A DNA stretch of 64,000 nucleotides from Neptunitalea lumnitzerae (GCF_027924185.1 NZ_BRVO01000002.1:558001-622000), one strand, 5' to 3'; positions 18,201 to 29,016 are shown, numbered from the stretch's first letter. The notes: generated from the letters alone by a model not told the origin. Translations and numbers: made by a program.

Positions 18201-21200
18201 TGAAGCACCAGGATCGTATACATCTACTAATAGCCTCATACAAAACAGCAGCGATACCAGTAACGGAAACATTGATGCTACAGGGCTTACAGAAGCGGAT
18301 ATTTTTACCGATGCTACTAATGGAAATTACACGCCCTTAAACACAAGTGTGGTAGCAAATGCTGGTAGCAATACCGCCTATACTAATGCAGGTGGAGACC
18401 TTATTAACGATACCGATTTAGCAGGAAATCCTAGACTTATAAACCCTACCATAGACTTAGGTGCTTACGAAAATCAGGTGAAAGATTTAGAACCCGATGC
18501 TAACAACATTATTTATGTAAACACCAATGTAACCGGTGGCACAGAAGATGGCTCTAGTTGGGCTAATGCAGTACCACAATTAGCAGATGCCTTAAAATGG
18601 GCACGTACTCAATTTGATGCAGATGACACCTCTTTTGATGCTAACCCATTAAAAATATACATTGCACAAGGTACTTATTACCCTTTATATAATGCAGCAG
18701 ATGCTAGTTATATTACTAATGGAAACCGTGATAACAGTTTTGTATTAGTTAAAAATGTACAGCTATATGGTGGGTTTGACCCCGATAACGGCATAACCGA
18801 CTTAACCCATACAAGAATAACCCCAACTACAGTTGATGGTACTATTTTAAGTGGTGATATTGGTGTACAAGGTAGTAATTCAGATAATGTATACCATGTT
18901 GTTATAGCTTCAGGTGACGTTAATACCGCGTTGTTAGATGGTGTTACCATTACGGATGGTAATGGAGTTACAAGTTATACATCTATTTTAGTAAATGGTA
19001 ATACTATTACTAGAAGCGCAGGTGGCGGTATGAACTGTAAGAATACTTCTCCTTTAGTTAACAATGTACTTATAAACAATAACAGAGCTAGTGAAGGTGC
19101 AGGTATGTATAACAATAATAATGCCAACCCTACACTAACCAATGTAACTATAAGCAATAATATTTCATCTGGGTCAAACGGTGGTGGAATACAAAACTGG
19201 AATGCATCTGCTACCTTAACCAAGGTTATAATTTCAGGTAATACTGCTTTAAGGGGTGGTGGTATATTTTTAAATGATAACTCTAATGTTACATTAACAG
19301 AAGCTACTATTTATAATAACAATTCAACTTCTGGCCCCGGAGCTGGTATATATTGTTCTTCTTCTACCTTAAGTTTACGTAATGTTAGCTTTACTAATAA
19401 TACAGCTAATACTTATGGTGGTGGTTTATATTGTTCTTATTCTACCTTAAATTTACGTAATGTTGTTTTTGGAAATAATAGTGCAAACTCGAGCGGAGGA
19501 GGTATATATACAGATAATTCTAATTTAACAGCATCTAATATAACTTTAAGTAAAAATACTGCTATACAGGGGCCCGGTGGTATTTATAAATATGGTGGAT
19601 CTACTACCATAAACAATAGCATTATCTATGGTAATACTTCTACCTTTTATAATAACAATATTATTGGAGCATTAACTACCTCCTATTGTCTTATAGAAGA
19701 TGAAACCAGTATCAGTAACGGAAATATAGACGCTACAGGCATTACTTTAAACGATATTTTTACCGACCCTACTAACGGAGATTACACTTTAAAATATGGC
19801 AGCCCCGCTGTGAATACAGGTAGTAATACCGCTTACACAAATGCTGGTGGAGATTTAACCAATGATACCGATTTGGCTGGTAACCCAAGATATGCAGAAA
19901 CTGCTATTGATATAGGAGCGTATGAATTTCAGGGAATAGATTTACAACCCGATGCTAACAACATTTTGTATGTAAACATAAATGTGAGTGGTGGCACTGG
20001 AGATGGTAGCAGCTGGGCAAATGCTGCACCACAATTAGCAGATGCTTTAAAATGGGCACATAATAACCAAGATACTTCATGGGCTACCACTCCTCTACAA
20101 ATTTGGGTAGCGGGTGGTACTTATAATCCATTATATAGTGCTGAAGACGGCAGTAATTTTGGTACCAATCAAACAAGAGATAATACCTTTTTATTAGTTG
20201 AAAACGTACAGGTTTATGGTAGTTTTATAGGTACTGAAACTAATTTATCAGACAGAAATATAACTTCGTTTTACACCAGTATGTTAAATGGAGATATTGG
20301 TACCTTAAACGATGCTACAGATAATACCTATCATGTAGTTGTAGCAAGTGGTAATACAGGTACTGCCCTACTGAATGGTTTCCAAATTATAAATGGTAAT
20401 GCCAACGGTTCGGGTACAGTAACTATTAACGGACAAAATATTGCTCAGAACTATGGAGGTGGTAGTTATGCTTATAACAATGCTTCTCCAAGTTTAACTA
20501 ACATCACTATTAGTAACAATAATGCAACTGGTGCTGGGGGTGGTATATTTAACGCATTAGCTTCATCCCCTATTTTAAATACTGTGGAAGTTAGTAACAA
20601 TACTTCAGGAGACAACGGGGGCGGTATCTACAATAATAACTCCTCTCCTACTTTAACCAATGTAACTATTAGTAATAATACAGCAATTACTAATGGTGGT
20701 GGCGTATACAATTATAACTACGCAGATGTTGTGCTGAACAATGTTACCATTACAAATAATACGGCTACTAATGGAGGTGGTTTAATGAACTATAATTCGT
20801 CTCCTAATATTAGAAATGCATTTATAACAGATAATACTGCTATTTCAAACGGTGGTGGTATGTTGAATCAAAATAATTCAAACCCTACACTAACTAATGT
20901 ATTAATTGCAGAAAATGGAGCGTTAGATGGTGCAGGAATATATAACAATTCGTCTTCCTCAGATTTTATTAATGTAACCTTAGTAAATAACTCAGCAACC
21001 AATAATGGTAATGGATTTTATAATAATTCATCAATTTTTACTATCACCAACAGTATCATTTGGGATAATGTATTTAATAACGGAGGTGGATCTTATACCA
21101 TTAATTATTACAATTTAATTCTTAATAGCGCTAATACTAATAACGGAAATTTAGATGCTACCGGCATCTCTATAGCCGATATTTTTGAAGATGCCGCTAA

Positions 21201-24200
21201 TGGAAACTATAATTTAGCCAGTGGAAGTATAGCCATTGATGCCGGAAATAATAGCTCATATTCAGGTAATATAGCAACAGATACAGACTTGGTTGGAAAC
21301 CTAAGGGTTTATAACTATAGTTCTGGGGGTGTGATTGATATGGGGGCATTTGAAAGTTTGAGCAGTGCCCCTGTAGTCAATTGTCAATCCATTACAGTAT
21401 ATCTAGATGCTAATGGGGAAGCTACCATTACTCCATCTGATATTGACAACGGATCGTGGGATGCAGAGGGAAGCATAACTCTTAGTTTAGATATAACCTA
21501 TTTTGACTGTTCAGATTTAGGTGATAATACAGTAACATTAACCGCAGAAGATATAGATGGTTTTGTAACTACCTGCAATGCCTCAGTAACGGTAGAAGAT
21601 AATCTATTACCTACACCTAATGTTATAACATTATCTGATATTACTGCTCAGTGCGAATTAGTAGCGGCCGATATTACAACGCCAACAGCAACGGATAACT
21701 GTAGTACCGTTACGGTTACTAGTAACGCTACATTCCCAATTACAACAAACACTGTAATCACATGGACATACACTGATGCTAGTGGAAATTACACTACACA
21801 AACACAAAATGTGGTGATTGATGATACTACAGCTCCAGTGGCGGATAGCACTACTCTAACGGATATCATTGCACAATGTGAAGTAGTAGCTACGGATGTA
21901 ACAACGCCATCTGCTACTGATAACTGTAGTTCAGTTACAGTAACCAATGATGCTTCATTCCCAATTACGGCTTCAACAGTAATCACGTGGACATACACTG
22001 ATGCTAGTGGCAATTATACCACACAAACACAAAATGTGGTGATTGATGATACTACAGCTCCAGTGGCGGATAGCACTACGCTGGCGGATATCATTGCACA
22101 ATGTGAAGTAGTAGCTACGGATGTAACAACGCCATCTGCTACCGATAACTGTAGTTCAGTTACAGTAACCAGTGATGCTACATTCCCGATTACAGCAAAC
22201 ACTGTAATCACTTGGACATACACTGATGCGAGTGGAAACTACACTACACAATCACAGCTCATTAATATTACTAATGATACTACTAATCCAATACCAGATA
22301 GTGTTTCATTAGCTGATATTACAGCAGGTTGTAATGTTCTAGAATCAGATGTTCCAGTTCCAACGGCTACAGATAACTGTAGTACGGTAACAGTTACTAA
22401 TGATGCTACATTCCCGATTACGGCTTCAACTGTTATTACTTGGACGTACACTGATGCTAGTGGCAATTATACCACACAAACACAAAATATAGTAATAAGC
22501 GGTATCACAGTTCCAACACCAAATGTAACAACACTAAATGATATTACTGCACAATGTGAAGTATTAGAATCAGATATAACAATTCCAAGTGCAACTAATA
22601 TATGTGGAGGAACAGTCATGGTAACCAGTGATACCACATTCCCGATTACGGCTTCAACAGTGATTACTTGGACGTATACCAATAATAGCGGAAACTTCTC
22701 TACACAAACGCAAAACGTAATCATAGATGATTCAACGGCTCCAGTGGCAGATAACGCTACTTTAGCGGATATCGAAGCACAATGTGAGGTAAATAAAGTT
22801 GATGTTCCAGATCCAACAGCAACGGATAACTGTAGTACGGTGACTGTGACTAGTGATGCTACATTCCCGATTACTGCTTCAACAGTAATCACGTGGACAT
22901 ACACCGATGCTAGTGGAAACTACACTACGCAAACACAAAATGTTGTCATTGATGATACTACAGCTCCGATTGCGGATAGTACTACTTTAGCGGATATCAC
23001 AGCACAATGTGAAGTACTAGCTACCGATGTAACAACGCCATCTGCTACGGATAACTGTAGTACGGTAACAGTAACCAGTAATACTACGTTTCCAATTACA
23101 GCTTCAACAGTAATCACGTGGACATACACTGATGCTAGTGGAAATTACACTACGCAAACACAAAACGTTGTCATTGATGATACTACGGCTCCAACGCCTG
23201 ATGTAGTCAATTTACCTAGTATTACCATGCAATGTGAAGTTTTACCTATTGATATACCTACACCTACTGCTACAGATAACTGTAGTACGGTAACAGTAAC
23301 CAGTAATGCTTCATTCCCAATTACAGCTTCAACAGTAATCACGTGGACATACACCGATGCTAGTGGAAACTACACTACTCAACCTCAGAATGTAATCATA
23401 GATGATACTACGGCTCCAGTGGCAGATAGCGCTACTTTAGCGGATATCACAGCGCAATGTGAGGTAAATAAAGTTGATGTTCCAGATCCAACAGCTACCG
23501 ATAACTGTAGTACGGTGACTGTGACCAGTGATGCTTCATTCCCAATTACGGCTTCAACAGTAATCACGTGGACATACACCGATGCTAGTGGAAACTACAC
23601 TACGCAAACACAAAATGTTGTCATTGATGATACTACTGCTCCAGTGGCGGATAGCGCTACGCTAGCGGATATCATTGCACAATGCGAAGTATTAGCTACG
23701 GATGTAACAACGCCATCAGCTACCGATAACTGTAGTTCAGTAACGGTAACTAGTGACACCACATTCCCGATTACGGCTTCAACAGTAATTACTTGGACCT
23801 ATACAGATGCTAGTGGAAATTATACAACGCAAACACAAAACGTAATCATAGATGATACTACAGCTCCGATAGCAGATAACGCTACTTTAGCGGATATCAT
23901 AGCGCAATGTGAAGTATTAGCTACCGATGTAATAACGCCATCTGCTACGGATAACTGTAGTACGGTGACTGTGACCAGTGATGCTTCATTTCCAATTACG
24001 GCTTCAACAGTAATCACGTGGACATACACCGATGCTAGTGGAAACTACACTACGCAAACACAAAATGTTGTCATTGATGATACTACAGCACCGATTGCGG
24101 ATAGTACTACTTTAGCGGATATCACAGCGCAATGTGAAGTTCTGGCTACCGATGTAACAACGCCATCAGCTACCGATAACTGTAGCTCAGTTACGGTAAA

Positions 24201-27200
24201 CAGTAATGCTACCTTCCCGATTACGGCTTCAACAGTAATCACGTGGACATACACTGATGCTAGTGGAAATTACACTACACAAACTCAGAATGTAATCATA
24301 GATGATACTACAGCTCCGATAGCAGATAACGCTACTTTAGCGGATATCACAGCACAATGTGAAGTATTAGCTACCGATGTAACAACGCCATCTGCTACTG
24401 ATAACTGTAGCTCAGTGACAGTAACCAGTGACGCCACATTCCCAATAACAGCACAAGGAACTACTATGATCACTTGGACATACACCGATGCTAGTGGAAA
24501 TTACACTACACAAACACAAAATGTGGTGATTGATGACACTACAGCTCCAGTGGCAGATAGCGCTACTTTAGCGGATATCATTGCACAATGTGAAGTGCTA
24601 GCTACTGACGTAACAACGCCATCAGCTACTGATAACTGTAGTACGGTAACAGTAACTAGTGATGCCACATTCCCGATTACTGCAAACACTGTAATTACTT
24701 GGACATACACTGATGCTAGTGGAAATTACACTACGCAAACACAAAATGTTGTCATTGATGATACTACGGCTCCGATTGCGGATAGTACTACTTTAGCGGA
24801 TATCACAGCGCAGTGTGAAGTTATAGCTACTGATGTAACAACACCGTCAGCTACCGATAACTGTAGTACGGTAACAGTAACTAGCGATGCTACGTTTCCA
24901 ATTACAGCTTCAACAGTAATCACGTGGACATACACCGATGCTAGTGGAAATTACACTACGCAAACACAAAATGTGGTGATTGATGATACTACAGCTCCAG
25001 TGGCGGATAGCACTACTCTAACGGATATCATTGCACAATGTGAAGTTCTGGCTACCAATATAACAACACCAACAGCTACTGATAATTGTAGTTCAGTTAC
25101 GGTAACTAGTGATGCTACCTTCCCTATTACGGCTTCAACTGTTATTACTTGGACGTATACTGATGCTAGCGGAAATTACACTACGCAAACACAAAACGTA
25201 ATCATTGATGATACTACTACTCCAGTAGCAGACGACGCTACTTTGGCTGATATCACTGCACAATGCGAAGTGCTAGCTACTGATGTAACAATCCCAACAG
25301 CTACTGATAACTGTAGTTCAGTTACGGTAACTAGTGATGCTACATTCCCAATTACGGCTTCAACAGTAATTACTTGGACATACACTGATGCTAGTGGAAA
25401 TTACACTACGCAAACGCAAAACGTTGTCATTGATGATACTACCGCTCCAATTGCAGATAGCGCTACTTTAGCAGATATCACAGCGCAATGTGAAGTACTA
25501 GCTACGGATGTAACAACGCCATCAGCTACGGATAACTGTAGTACGGTAACAGTAACTAGTGATGCTACGTTTCCAATTACAGCTTCAACAGTAATTACTT
25601 GGACATACACCGATGCTAGTGGAAACTATACAATACAGACACAAAACGTGGTCATTGATGATACTACGGCTCCAGTGGCAGATAACGCTACACTGGCGGA
25701 TATCACAGCACAATGTGAAGTATTAGCTACCGATGTAACAACGCCATCTGCTACGGATAACTGTAGTACGGTGACTGTGACCAGTGATGCTACGTTCCCG
25801 ATTACAGCACAAGGAACTACTATAATCACTTGGACGTACACCGATACTAGTGGAAATTACACTACGCAAACACAAAACGTAATCATTGATGATACTACAG
25901 CTCCGATTGCAGATAGCAATACTCTAGCGGATATCACTGCGCAATGTGAAGTTCTGGCTACCGATGTAACAATGCCATCAGCTACTGATAACTGTAGTAC
26001 GGTAACAGTAACCAGTGACGCCACATTCCCAATAACAGCACAAGGAACTACTATGATCACTTGGACATACACCGATGCTAGTGGAAACTATACAACGCAG
26101 ACACAAAATATTGTGATTGATGATACTACGGCTCCGATTGCAGATAGCACTACTTTAGTGGGTATCACAGCGCAATGTGAAGTATTAGCTACGGATGTAA
26201 CAATGCCATCTGCTACTGATAACTGTAGTTCAGTTACGGTAACTAGTGATGCTACCTTCCCTATTACGGCTTCAACAGTAATCACGTGGACATACACCGA
26301 TGCTAGTGGAAACTACACTACGCAAACACAAAATGTGGTGATTGATGACACTACAGCTCCAGTGGCAGATAGCGCTACACTGGCGGATATCACAGCGCAA
26401 TGTGAAGTGTTAGCTACGGATGTAATAACTCCATCTGCTACGGATAACTGTAGTACGGTGACTGTGACCAGTGATGCTTCATTCCCAATAACAGCACAAG
26501 GAACTACTATGATCACTTGGACGTACACCGATGCTATTGGAAATTACACTTTACAAACTCAGAATGTAATCATAGATGATACTACAGCTCCAGTAGCAAA
26601 TAACGCTACTTTAGCGGATATCACAGCGCAATGTGAAGTGTTAGCTACTGATGTAACAACGCCATCAGCTACCGATAACTGTAGTTCAGTTACGGTAACT
26701 AGTGATGCTACGTTTCCAATTACAGCTTCAACAGTAATTACTTGGACATACACCGATGCTAGTGGAAATTACACTACGCAAACACAAAACGTGGTCATTG
26801 ATGATACTATAGCTCCGATTGCAGATAGCGCTACTTTAGCGGATATCACAGCGCAATGTGAAGTAGTAGTTACCGATGTAACAACGCCATCTGCTACCGA
26901 TAACTGTAGTACGGTGACTGTGACCAGTAATGCTACATTCCCTATTACGGCTTCAACAGTAATTACTTGGACATACACCGATGCTAGTGGAAATTACACT
27001 ACGCAAACACAAAATGTTGTCATTGATGATACTACGGCTCCAGTAGCAGATAGCACTACTTTAGCGGATATCACAGCGCAGTGTGAAGTTATAGCTACTG
27101 ATGTAATAACGCCATCAGCTACTGATAACTGTAGCTCAGTGACTGTTACAAATGACGCTACATTCCCAATTACTGCTTCAACAGTGATTACATGGACATA

Positions 27201-29001
27201 CACAGATGCTAGTGGAAACTATACTACGCAAACACAAAACGTAGTTATTGATGATACTACGGCTCCAATTGCAGATAGCGCTACTTTAGCGGATATCACA
27301 GCGCAGTGTGAAGTGTTAGCTACTGATGTAACAACGCCATCAGCTACCGATAACTGTAGTTCAGTTACGGTAACCAGTGACGTCACATTCCCGATTACAG
27401 CACAAGGAACAACTATGATCACTTGGACATACACCGATGCTAGTGGAAACTATACCACACAAACACAAAACGTTGTCATTGATGATACTACGGCTCCAAC
27501 GCCTGATGTGAATACTTTACCTAGTATTAGCATGCAATGTGAAGTTTTACCAATTGATATACCTACACCTACTGCTACAGATAATTGTACAGGAATTGTA
27601 GTCGGAACAACTAATGATCCATTAAGTTATACTACAGTGGGGTCCTATACTATCACATGGACATTTGATGATGGACATAATAATAGTACAACACAAACAC
27701 AAACAATTAACGTTATTGATTCAGCATTAGACACTGCAACTTTTACAGATGTAACTTATACATATAACGGTTTAGGACAATATATTGCGGTAGATAATTT
27801 GCCAACAGGAGCCACTGTTTCATACTCAATTTTACCAAATACTGGATTAAACAACGGGGCTATAGATGCGGGTACCTATGTAGTTACAGCGGTATTAACA
27901 CCAGCACCTAATGCACCTAACTGTACTCCAGTTACCCTAACAGCCAACCTGATAATTGAGCAGGCCTCACAGCAAATTAATTTTGATGTTTTACCAATTA
28001 AACATTTGGAAAACGATGTGGATTTTCAATTAACAGCAACATCTTCATCAGGTTTACCTGTGTATTATACATACACGTATACAGCTACTAATGCTACAGC
28101 TAATGTAACTGCAACTGGTTGGGTAGAAATGCTTACTTCTGGTTCGGTTTTTATAACTGCACATCAAGATGGTGATAGTAATTATTTACCTGCTGCTAAT
28201 GTTACTCAAGAACAAGTTATTATTAGTAGTGATGCCTCAATTCACGCTATTGTTATTGATGGAGAAACTTATGATACCCCTAATGATAATATATTCTATT
28301 TAATGGAATGTAATAATACTGCAGATGAAATAACCATTACTATTACCACAGAAGCGAATGCTACATCAGATGTGGGACATGAGTTTACAATTAGTACACC
28401 AAAACCAGGTATTTATAATGAGGTAGTAACTATTACATCTCAAGATGGTACTACAACTAATACCTACTATATAACTATAGAGCGAATGTTTCAGTTCTTT
28501 GATATTGTAGAACAAAAGTTTGACAATGTATTATTAGCAAACAATAACCCTGCTACAAATGATGGATATTCTTTTGTAGCTTACGAATGGTATGTAAATG
28601 ACCAATTAATTAGTACAGATCAGTACTTCTCCGTTGGACCAGATATTACAGATTTATTGGATGATACAGCTACGTACTACTTAAGGCTTACAACTATTGA
28701 TGGAGCTATATTACAAACCTGTGAAAGTGCCATTATACTTGAACATGATTATAGTATGAGAGTAACTCCAAACCCAGTGAAGTTTGGTAAACAAATTAAT
28801 GTATTATTAGACCTACCAAAAGAAGAATTAGATCAAACCATGATTATTATATATGATTTATACGGTAAACAAGTATTTACGACTAGAGTAAGCGAAATGA
28901 GAAGTGTAATTCAACTACCTAAATCTATTCAGCCAGCTCCTTATTTACTGAAATGTATCAATCCTAATAGAGAGAAAACATTTAAAATTATAGTTCAATA
29001 A
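15205..29001 (+). CDS. Giant T9SS-secreted surface protein with beta-helix and HYR-like repeats
   Basis: This 4598-residue protein has a signal peptide ending ISFAQ and an N-terminal region to about 190. Four right-handed beta-helix cassettes follow (about 190-690, 692-1092, 1093-1577 and 1577-2050). Each opens with a YVNxNVSGGTGNGSSWANA motif and continues with Pmp-like GGGIYN...TNVTISNN repeats. After one HYR/PKD-like domain (about 2052-2132), 27 tandem HYR-like repeats run to about 4171. Next come an MBG-like domain, an Ig-like domain, a cadherin-like beta-sandwich and a T9SS type A C-terminal domain over the last 80 or so residues (VTPNPV, IYDLYGKQVF, KTFKIIVQ). The form is that of a surface adhesin or stalk. 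Ligand unknown. It lies 15 bases from each neighbour. Confidence 0.9.
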   Translation: MKKNYLYLIFTLITSISFAQTNLNFTINNAIDYGGTGGMPSSDYRIEETINTGGDTYLLKITSTTDLVLEELTTGSGDYVFYGGVNNHSYQLFKNGNVIAFNFISLDFDNPFDEAAVSIENHNGDLITPLINAGGTTDGFVSAGTILPTNTSNATNITEFIVNEEISGCFNDVGWHNIQIQVPNTGNTISPDTNNIIYVNKNVSGGSGNGSSWGNAVSELADALTWAHNNQDTSWATTPLQIWVAAGTYNPLYSAEDGGNFGTEQTKDNTFLLVKDVQVYGNFDGTETSLTDRDVINTANATILSGDIGTLADYTDNTYHIVLGIGDLGLALLDGFTVTNGIANGSGSISVNGQPVNRNYGGAMFFYNNASPSISNTIITTNNASGAGGGIFCSTSSNPTLSDVTIIANTCNDNGGGIYLNNSSPILNNVTLDTNTAVNLGGGIYAYNYSDYSISNSNLTGNAAGNNGGGMYNFSASPNIINVTFYNNTASTGNGGGMLNFNASPPLTNVVFSYNMAANHGGAMYNDNNSAPDLLNTAIYKNSAFNGNGGGIYNNNASSDLTNVTLANNSASGSGSGFYNVNSSFDISNSILWDTFSNTNSYTNNSYSLIQTSSNTSNGNIDATGLSITDIFTDPTNDDFTLLFTSPAVNVGSTTMYTNAGGDINTDTDVLGNTRFFDIGIDLGAYEFQETQMLPDSNNILYVNINVSGGTGNGSSWANAVPELADALKWARIKYDLDNTYFNSTPLQIYVAEGTYYPLYNAADNSYTSNGNRDNSFVLVKNVQLYGGFDPDNGITDLTHTRITPTSTSGTVLSGDIGTLNDNSDNSLHVFISSGDIGAALLNGFTITKGNSDGSTSMTVNSNIIVEDCGAGILNYNSSPSFNNVVITDNDSGFFGAGVDNRFGSPNFTNVTISNNIAAARGGGIYNYNATPIFINNLIVDNTSSTGGGIYNDTNANISLINTTISDNTHTYIYDSSGIYNDNSISYITNCIIWNSIYNEAPGSYTSTNSLIQNSSDTSNGNIDATGLTEADIFTDATNGNYTPLNTSVVANAGSNTAYTNAGGDLINDTDLAGNPRLINPTIDLGAYENQVKDLEPDANNIIYVNTNVTGGTEDGSSWANAVPQLADALKWARTQFDADDTSFDANPLKIYIAQGTYYPLYNAADASYITNGNRDNSFVLVKNVQLYGGFDPDNGITDLTHTRITPTTVDGTILSGDIGVQGSNSDNVYHVVIASGDVNTALLDGVTITDGNGVTSYTSILVNGNTITRSAGGGMNCKNTSPLVNNVLINNNRASEGAGMYNNNNANPTLTNVTISNNISSGSNGGGIQNWNASATLTKVIISGNTALRGGGIFLNDNSNVTLTEATIYNNNSTSGPGAGIYCSSSTLSLRNVSFTNNTANTYGGGLYCSYSTLNLRNVVFGNNSANSSGGGIYTDNSNLTASNITLSKNTAIQGPGGIYKYGGSTTINNSIIYGNTSTFYNNNIIGALTTSYCLIEDETSISNGNIDATGITLNDIFTDPTNGDYTLKYGSPAVNTGSNTAYTNAGGDLTNDTDLAGNPRYAETAIDIGAYEFQGIDLQPDANNILYVNINVSGGTGDGSSWANAAPQLADALKWAHNNQDTSWATTPLQIWVAGGTYNPLYSAEDGSNFGTNQTRDNTFLLVENVQVYGSFIGTETNLSDRNITSFYTSMLNGDIGTLNDATDNTYHVVVASGNTGTALLNGFQIINGNANGSGTVTINGQNIAQNYGGGSYAYNNASPSLTNITISNNNATGAGGGIFNALASSPILNTVEVSNNTSGDNGGGIYNNNSSPTLTNVTISNNTAITNGGGVYNYNYADVVLNNVTITNNTATNGGGLMNYNSSPNIRNAFITDNTAISNGGGMLNQNNSNPTLTNVLIAENGALDGAGIYNNSSSSDFINVTLVNNSATNNGNGFYNNSSIFTITNSIIWDNVFNNGGGSYTINYYNLILNSANTNNGNLDATGISIADIFEDAANGNYNLASGSIAIDAGNNSSYSGNIATDTDLVGNLRVYNYSSGGVIDMGAFESLSSAPVVNCQSITVYLDANGEATITPSDIDNGSWDAEGSITLSLDITYFDCSDLGDNTVTLTAEDIDGFVTTCNASVTVEDNLLPTPNVITLSDITAQCELVAADITTPTATDNCSTVTVTSNATFPITTNTVITWTYTDASGNYTTQTQNVVIDDTTAPVADSTTLTDIIAQCEVVATDVTTPSATDNCSSVTVTNDASFPITASTVITWTYTDASGNYTTQTQNVVIDDTTAPVADSTTLADIIAQCEVVATDVTTPSATDNCSSVTVTSDATFPITANTVITWTYTDASGNYTTQSQLINITNDTTNPIPDSVSLADITAGCNVLESDVPVPTATDNCSTVTVTNDATFPITASTVITWTYTDASGNYTTQTQNIVISGITVPTPNVTTLNDITAQCEVLESDITIPSATNICGGTVMVTSDTTFPITASTVITWTYTNNSGNFSTQTQNVIIDDSTAPVADNATLADIEAQCEVNKVDVPDPTATDNCSTVTVTSDATFPITASTVITWTYTDASGNYTTQTQNVVIDDTTAPIADSTTLADITAQCEVLATDVTTPSATDNCSTVTVTSNTTFPITASTVITWTYTDASGNYTTQTQNVVIDDTTAPTPDVVNLPSITMQCEVLPIDIPTPTATDNCSTVTVTSNASFPITASTVITWTYTDASGNYTTQPQNVIIDDTTAPVADSATLADITAQCEVNKVDVPDPTATDNCSTVTVTSDASFPITASTVITWTYTDASGNYTTQTQNVVIDDTTAPVADSATLADIIAQCEVLATDVTTPSATDNCSSVTVTSDTTFPITASTVITWTYTDASGNYTTQTQNVIIDDTTAPIADNATLADIIAQCEVLATDVITPSATDNCSTVTVTSDASFPITASTVITWTYTDASGNYTTQTQNVVIDDTTAPIADSTTLADITAQCEVLATDVTTPSATDNCSSVTVNSNATFPITASTVITWTYTDASGNYTTQTQNVIIDDTTAPIADNATLADITAQCEVLATDVTTPSATDNCSSVTVTSDATFPITAQGTTMITWTYTDASGNYTTQTQNVVIDDTTAPVADSATLADIIAQCEVLATDVTTPSATDNCSTVTVTSDATFPITANTVITWTYTDASGNYTTQTQNVVIDDTTAPIADSTTLADITAQCEVIATDVTTPSATDNCSTVTVTSDATFPITASTVITWTYTDASGNYTTQTQNVVIDDTTAPVADSTTLTDIIAQCEVLATNITTPTATDNCSSVTVTSDATFPITASTVITWTYTDASGNYTTQTQNVIIDDTTTPVADDATLADITAQCEVLATDVTIPTATDNCSSVTVTSDATFPITASTVITWTYTDASGNYTTQTQNVVIDDTTAPIADSATLADITAQCEVLATDVTTPSATDNCSTVTVTSDATFPITASTVITWTYTDASGNYTIQTQNVVIDDTTAPVADNATLADITAQCEVLATDVTTPSATDNCSTVTVTSDATFPITAQGTTIITWTYTDTSGNYTTQTQNVIIDDTTAPIADSNTLADITAQCEVLATDVTMPSATDNCSTVTVTSDATFPITAQGTTMITWTYTDASGNYTTQTQNIVIDDTTAPIADSTTLVGITAQCEVLATDVTMPSATDNCSSVTVTSDATFPITASTVITWTYTDASGNYTTQTQNVVIDDTTAPVADSATLADITAQCEVLATDVITPSATDNCSTVTVTSDASFPITAQGTTMITWTYTDAIGNYTLQTQNVIIDDTTAPVANNATLADITAQCEVLATDVTTPSATDNCSSVTVTSDATFPITASTVITWTYTDASGNYTTQTQNVVIDDTIAPIADSATLADITAQCEVVVTDVTTPSATDNCSTVTVTSNATFPITASTVITWTYTDASGNYTTQTQNVVIDDTTAPVADSTTLADITAQCEVIATDVITPSATDNCSSVTVTNDATFPITASTVITWTYTDASGNYTTQTQNVVIDDTTAPIADSATLADITAQCEVLATDVTTPSATDNCSSVTVTSDVTFPITAQGTTMITWTYTDASGNYTTQTQNVVIDDTTAPTPDVNTLPSISMQCEVLPIDIPTPTATDNCTGIVVGTTNDPLSYTTVGSYTITWTFDDGHNNSTTQTQTINVIDSALDTATFTDVTYTYNGLGQYIAVDNLPTGATVSYSILPNTGLNNGAIDAGTYVVTAVLTPAPNAPNCTPVTLTANLIIEQASQQINFDVLPIKHLENDVDFQLTATSSSGLPVYYTYTYTATNATANVTATGWVEMLTSGSVFITAHQDGDSNYLPAANVTQEQVIISSDASIHAIVIDGETYDTPNDNIFYLMECNNTADEITITITTEANATSDVGHEFTISTPKPGIYNEVVTITSQDGTTTNTYYITIERMFQFFDIVEQKFDNVLLANNNPATNDGYSFVAYEWYVNDQLISTDQYFSVGPDITDLLDDTATYYLRLTTIDGAILQTCESAIILEHDYSMRVTPNPVKFGKQINVLLDLPKEELDQTMIIIYDLYGKQVFTTRVSEMRSVIQLPKSIQPAPYLLKCINPNREKTFKIIVQ
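15772..21360 (+). repeat. Four beta-helix cassettes within the giant surface protein gene
   Basis: Cassettes begin near 15772, 17281, 18484 and 19937. The first and fourth share a header with AHNNQDTSWATTPLQIWVA and YNPLYSAEDG. The second and third share a different header with YYPLYNAAD and FDPDNGITDLTHTRITPT, giving an A-B-B-A order. Each cassette ends with an A-x-D-x-GAYE type closing motif before the next header. Confidence 0.85.
21601..27720 (+). repeat. 27 tandem HYR-like repeats of about 225 bases
   Basis: I counted 27 units of about 75 codons. A typical unit runs TTAPVADSATLADITAQCEV, then ATDNCSTVTVTSDATFPI, then TWTYTDASGNYTTQTQNV. Nearly every unit has just two cysteines (QCE and DNC), probably one disulfide per domain. 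Five units (13, 19, 20, 22 and 26) carry a two-codon longer AQGTT variant in place of AST or ANT. Unit 27 diverges in its second half. DNA identity between units is high, so copy number may be unstable or misassembled. Confidence 0.92.
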
Positions 29002-29016
29002 TCCAAAACTGATATA

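Noticed and set aside
21789-27434. About two dozen minus-strand reading frames of 64-75 codons spaced 225 bases apart (one 145 codons)
   Set aside because: They are antisense shadows of the tandem repeat. The strand opposite the repeat simply lacks stops in one frame, and the predicted peptides have no start signals or family resemblance.
21601-27720. Regularly spaced near-identical repeats that could suggest a CRISPR array
   Set aside because: The unit is 225 bases, wholly coding and in frame across 27 copies, with no unique spacers of 25-45 bases.
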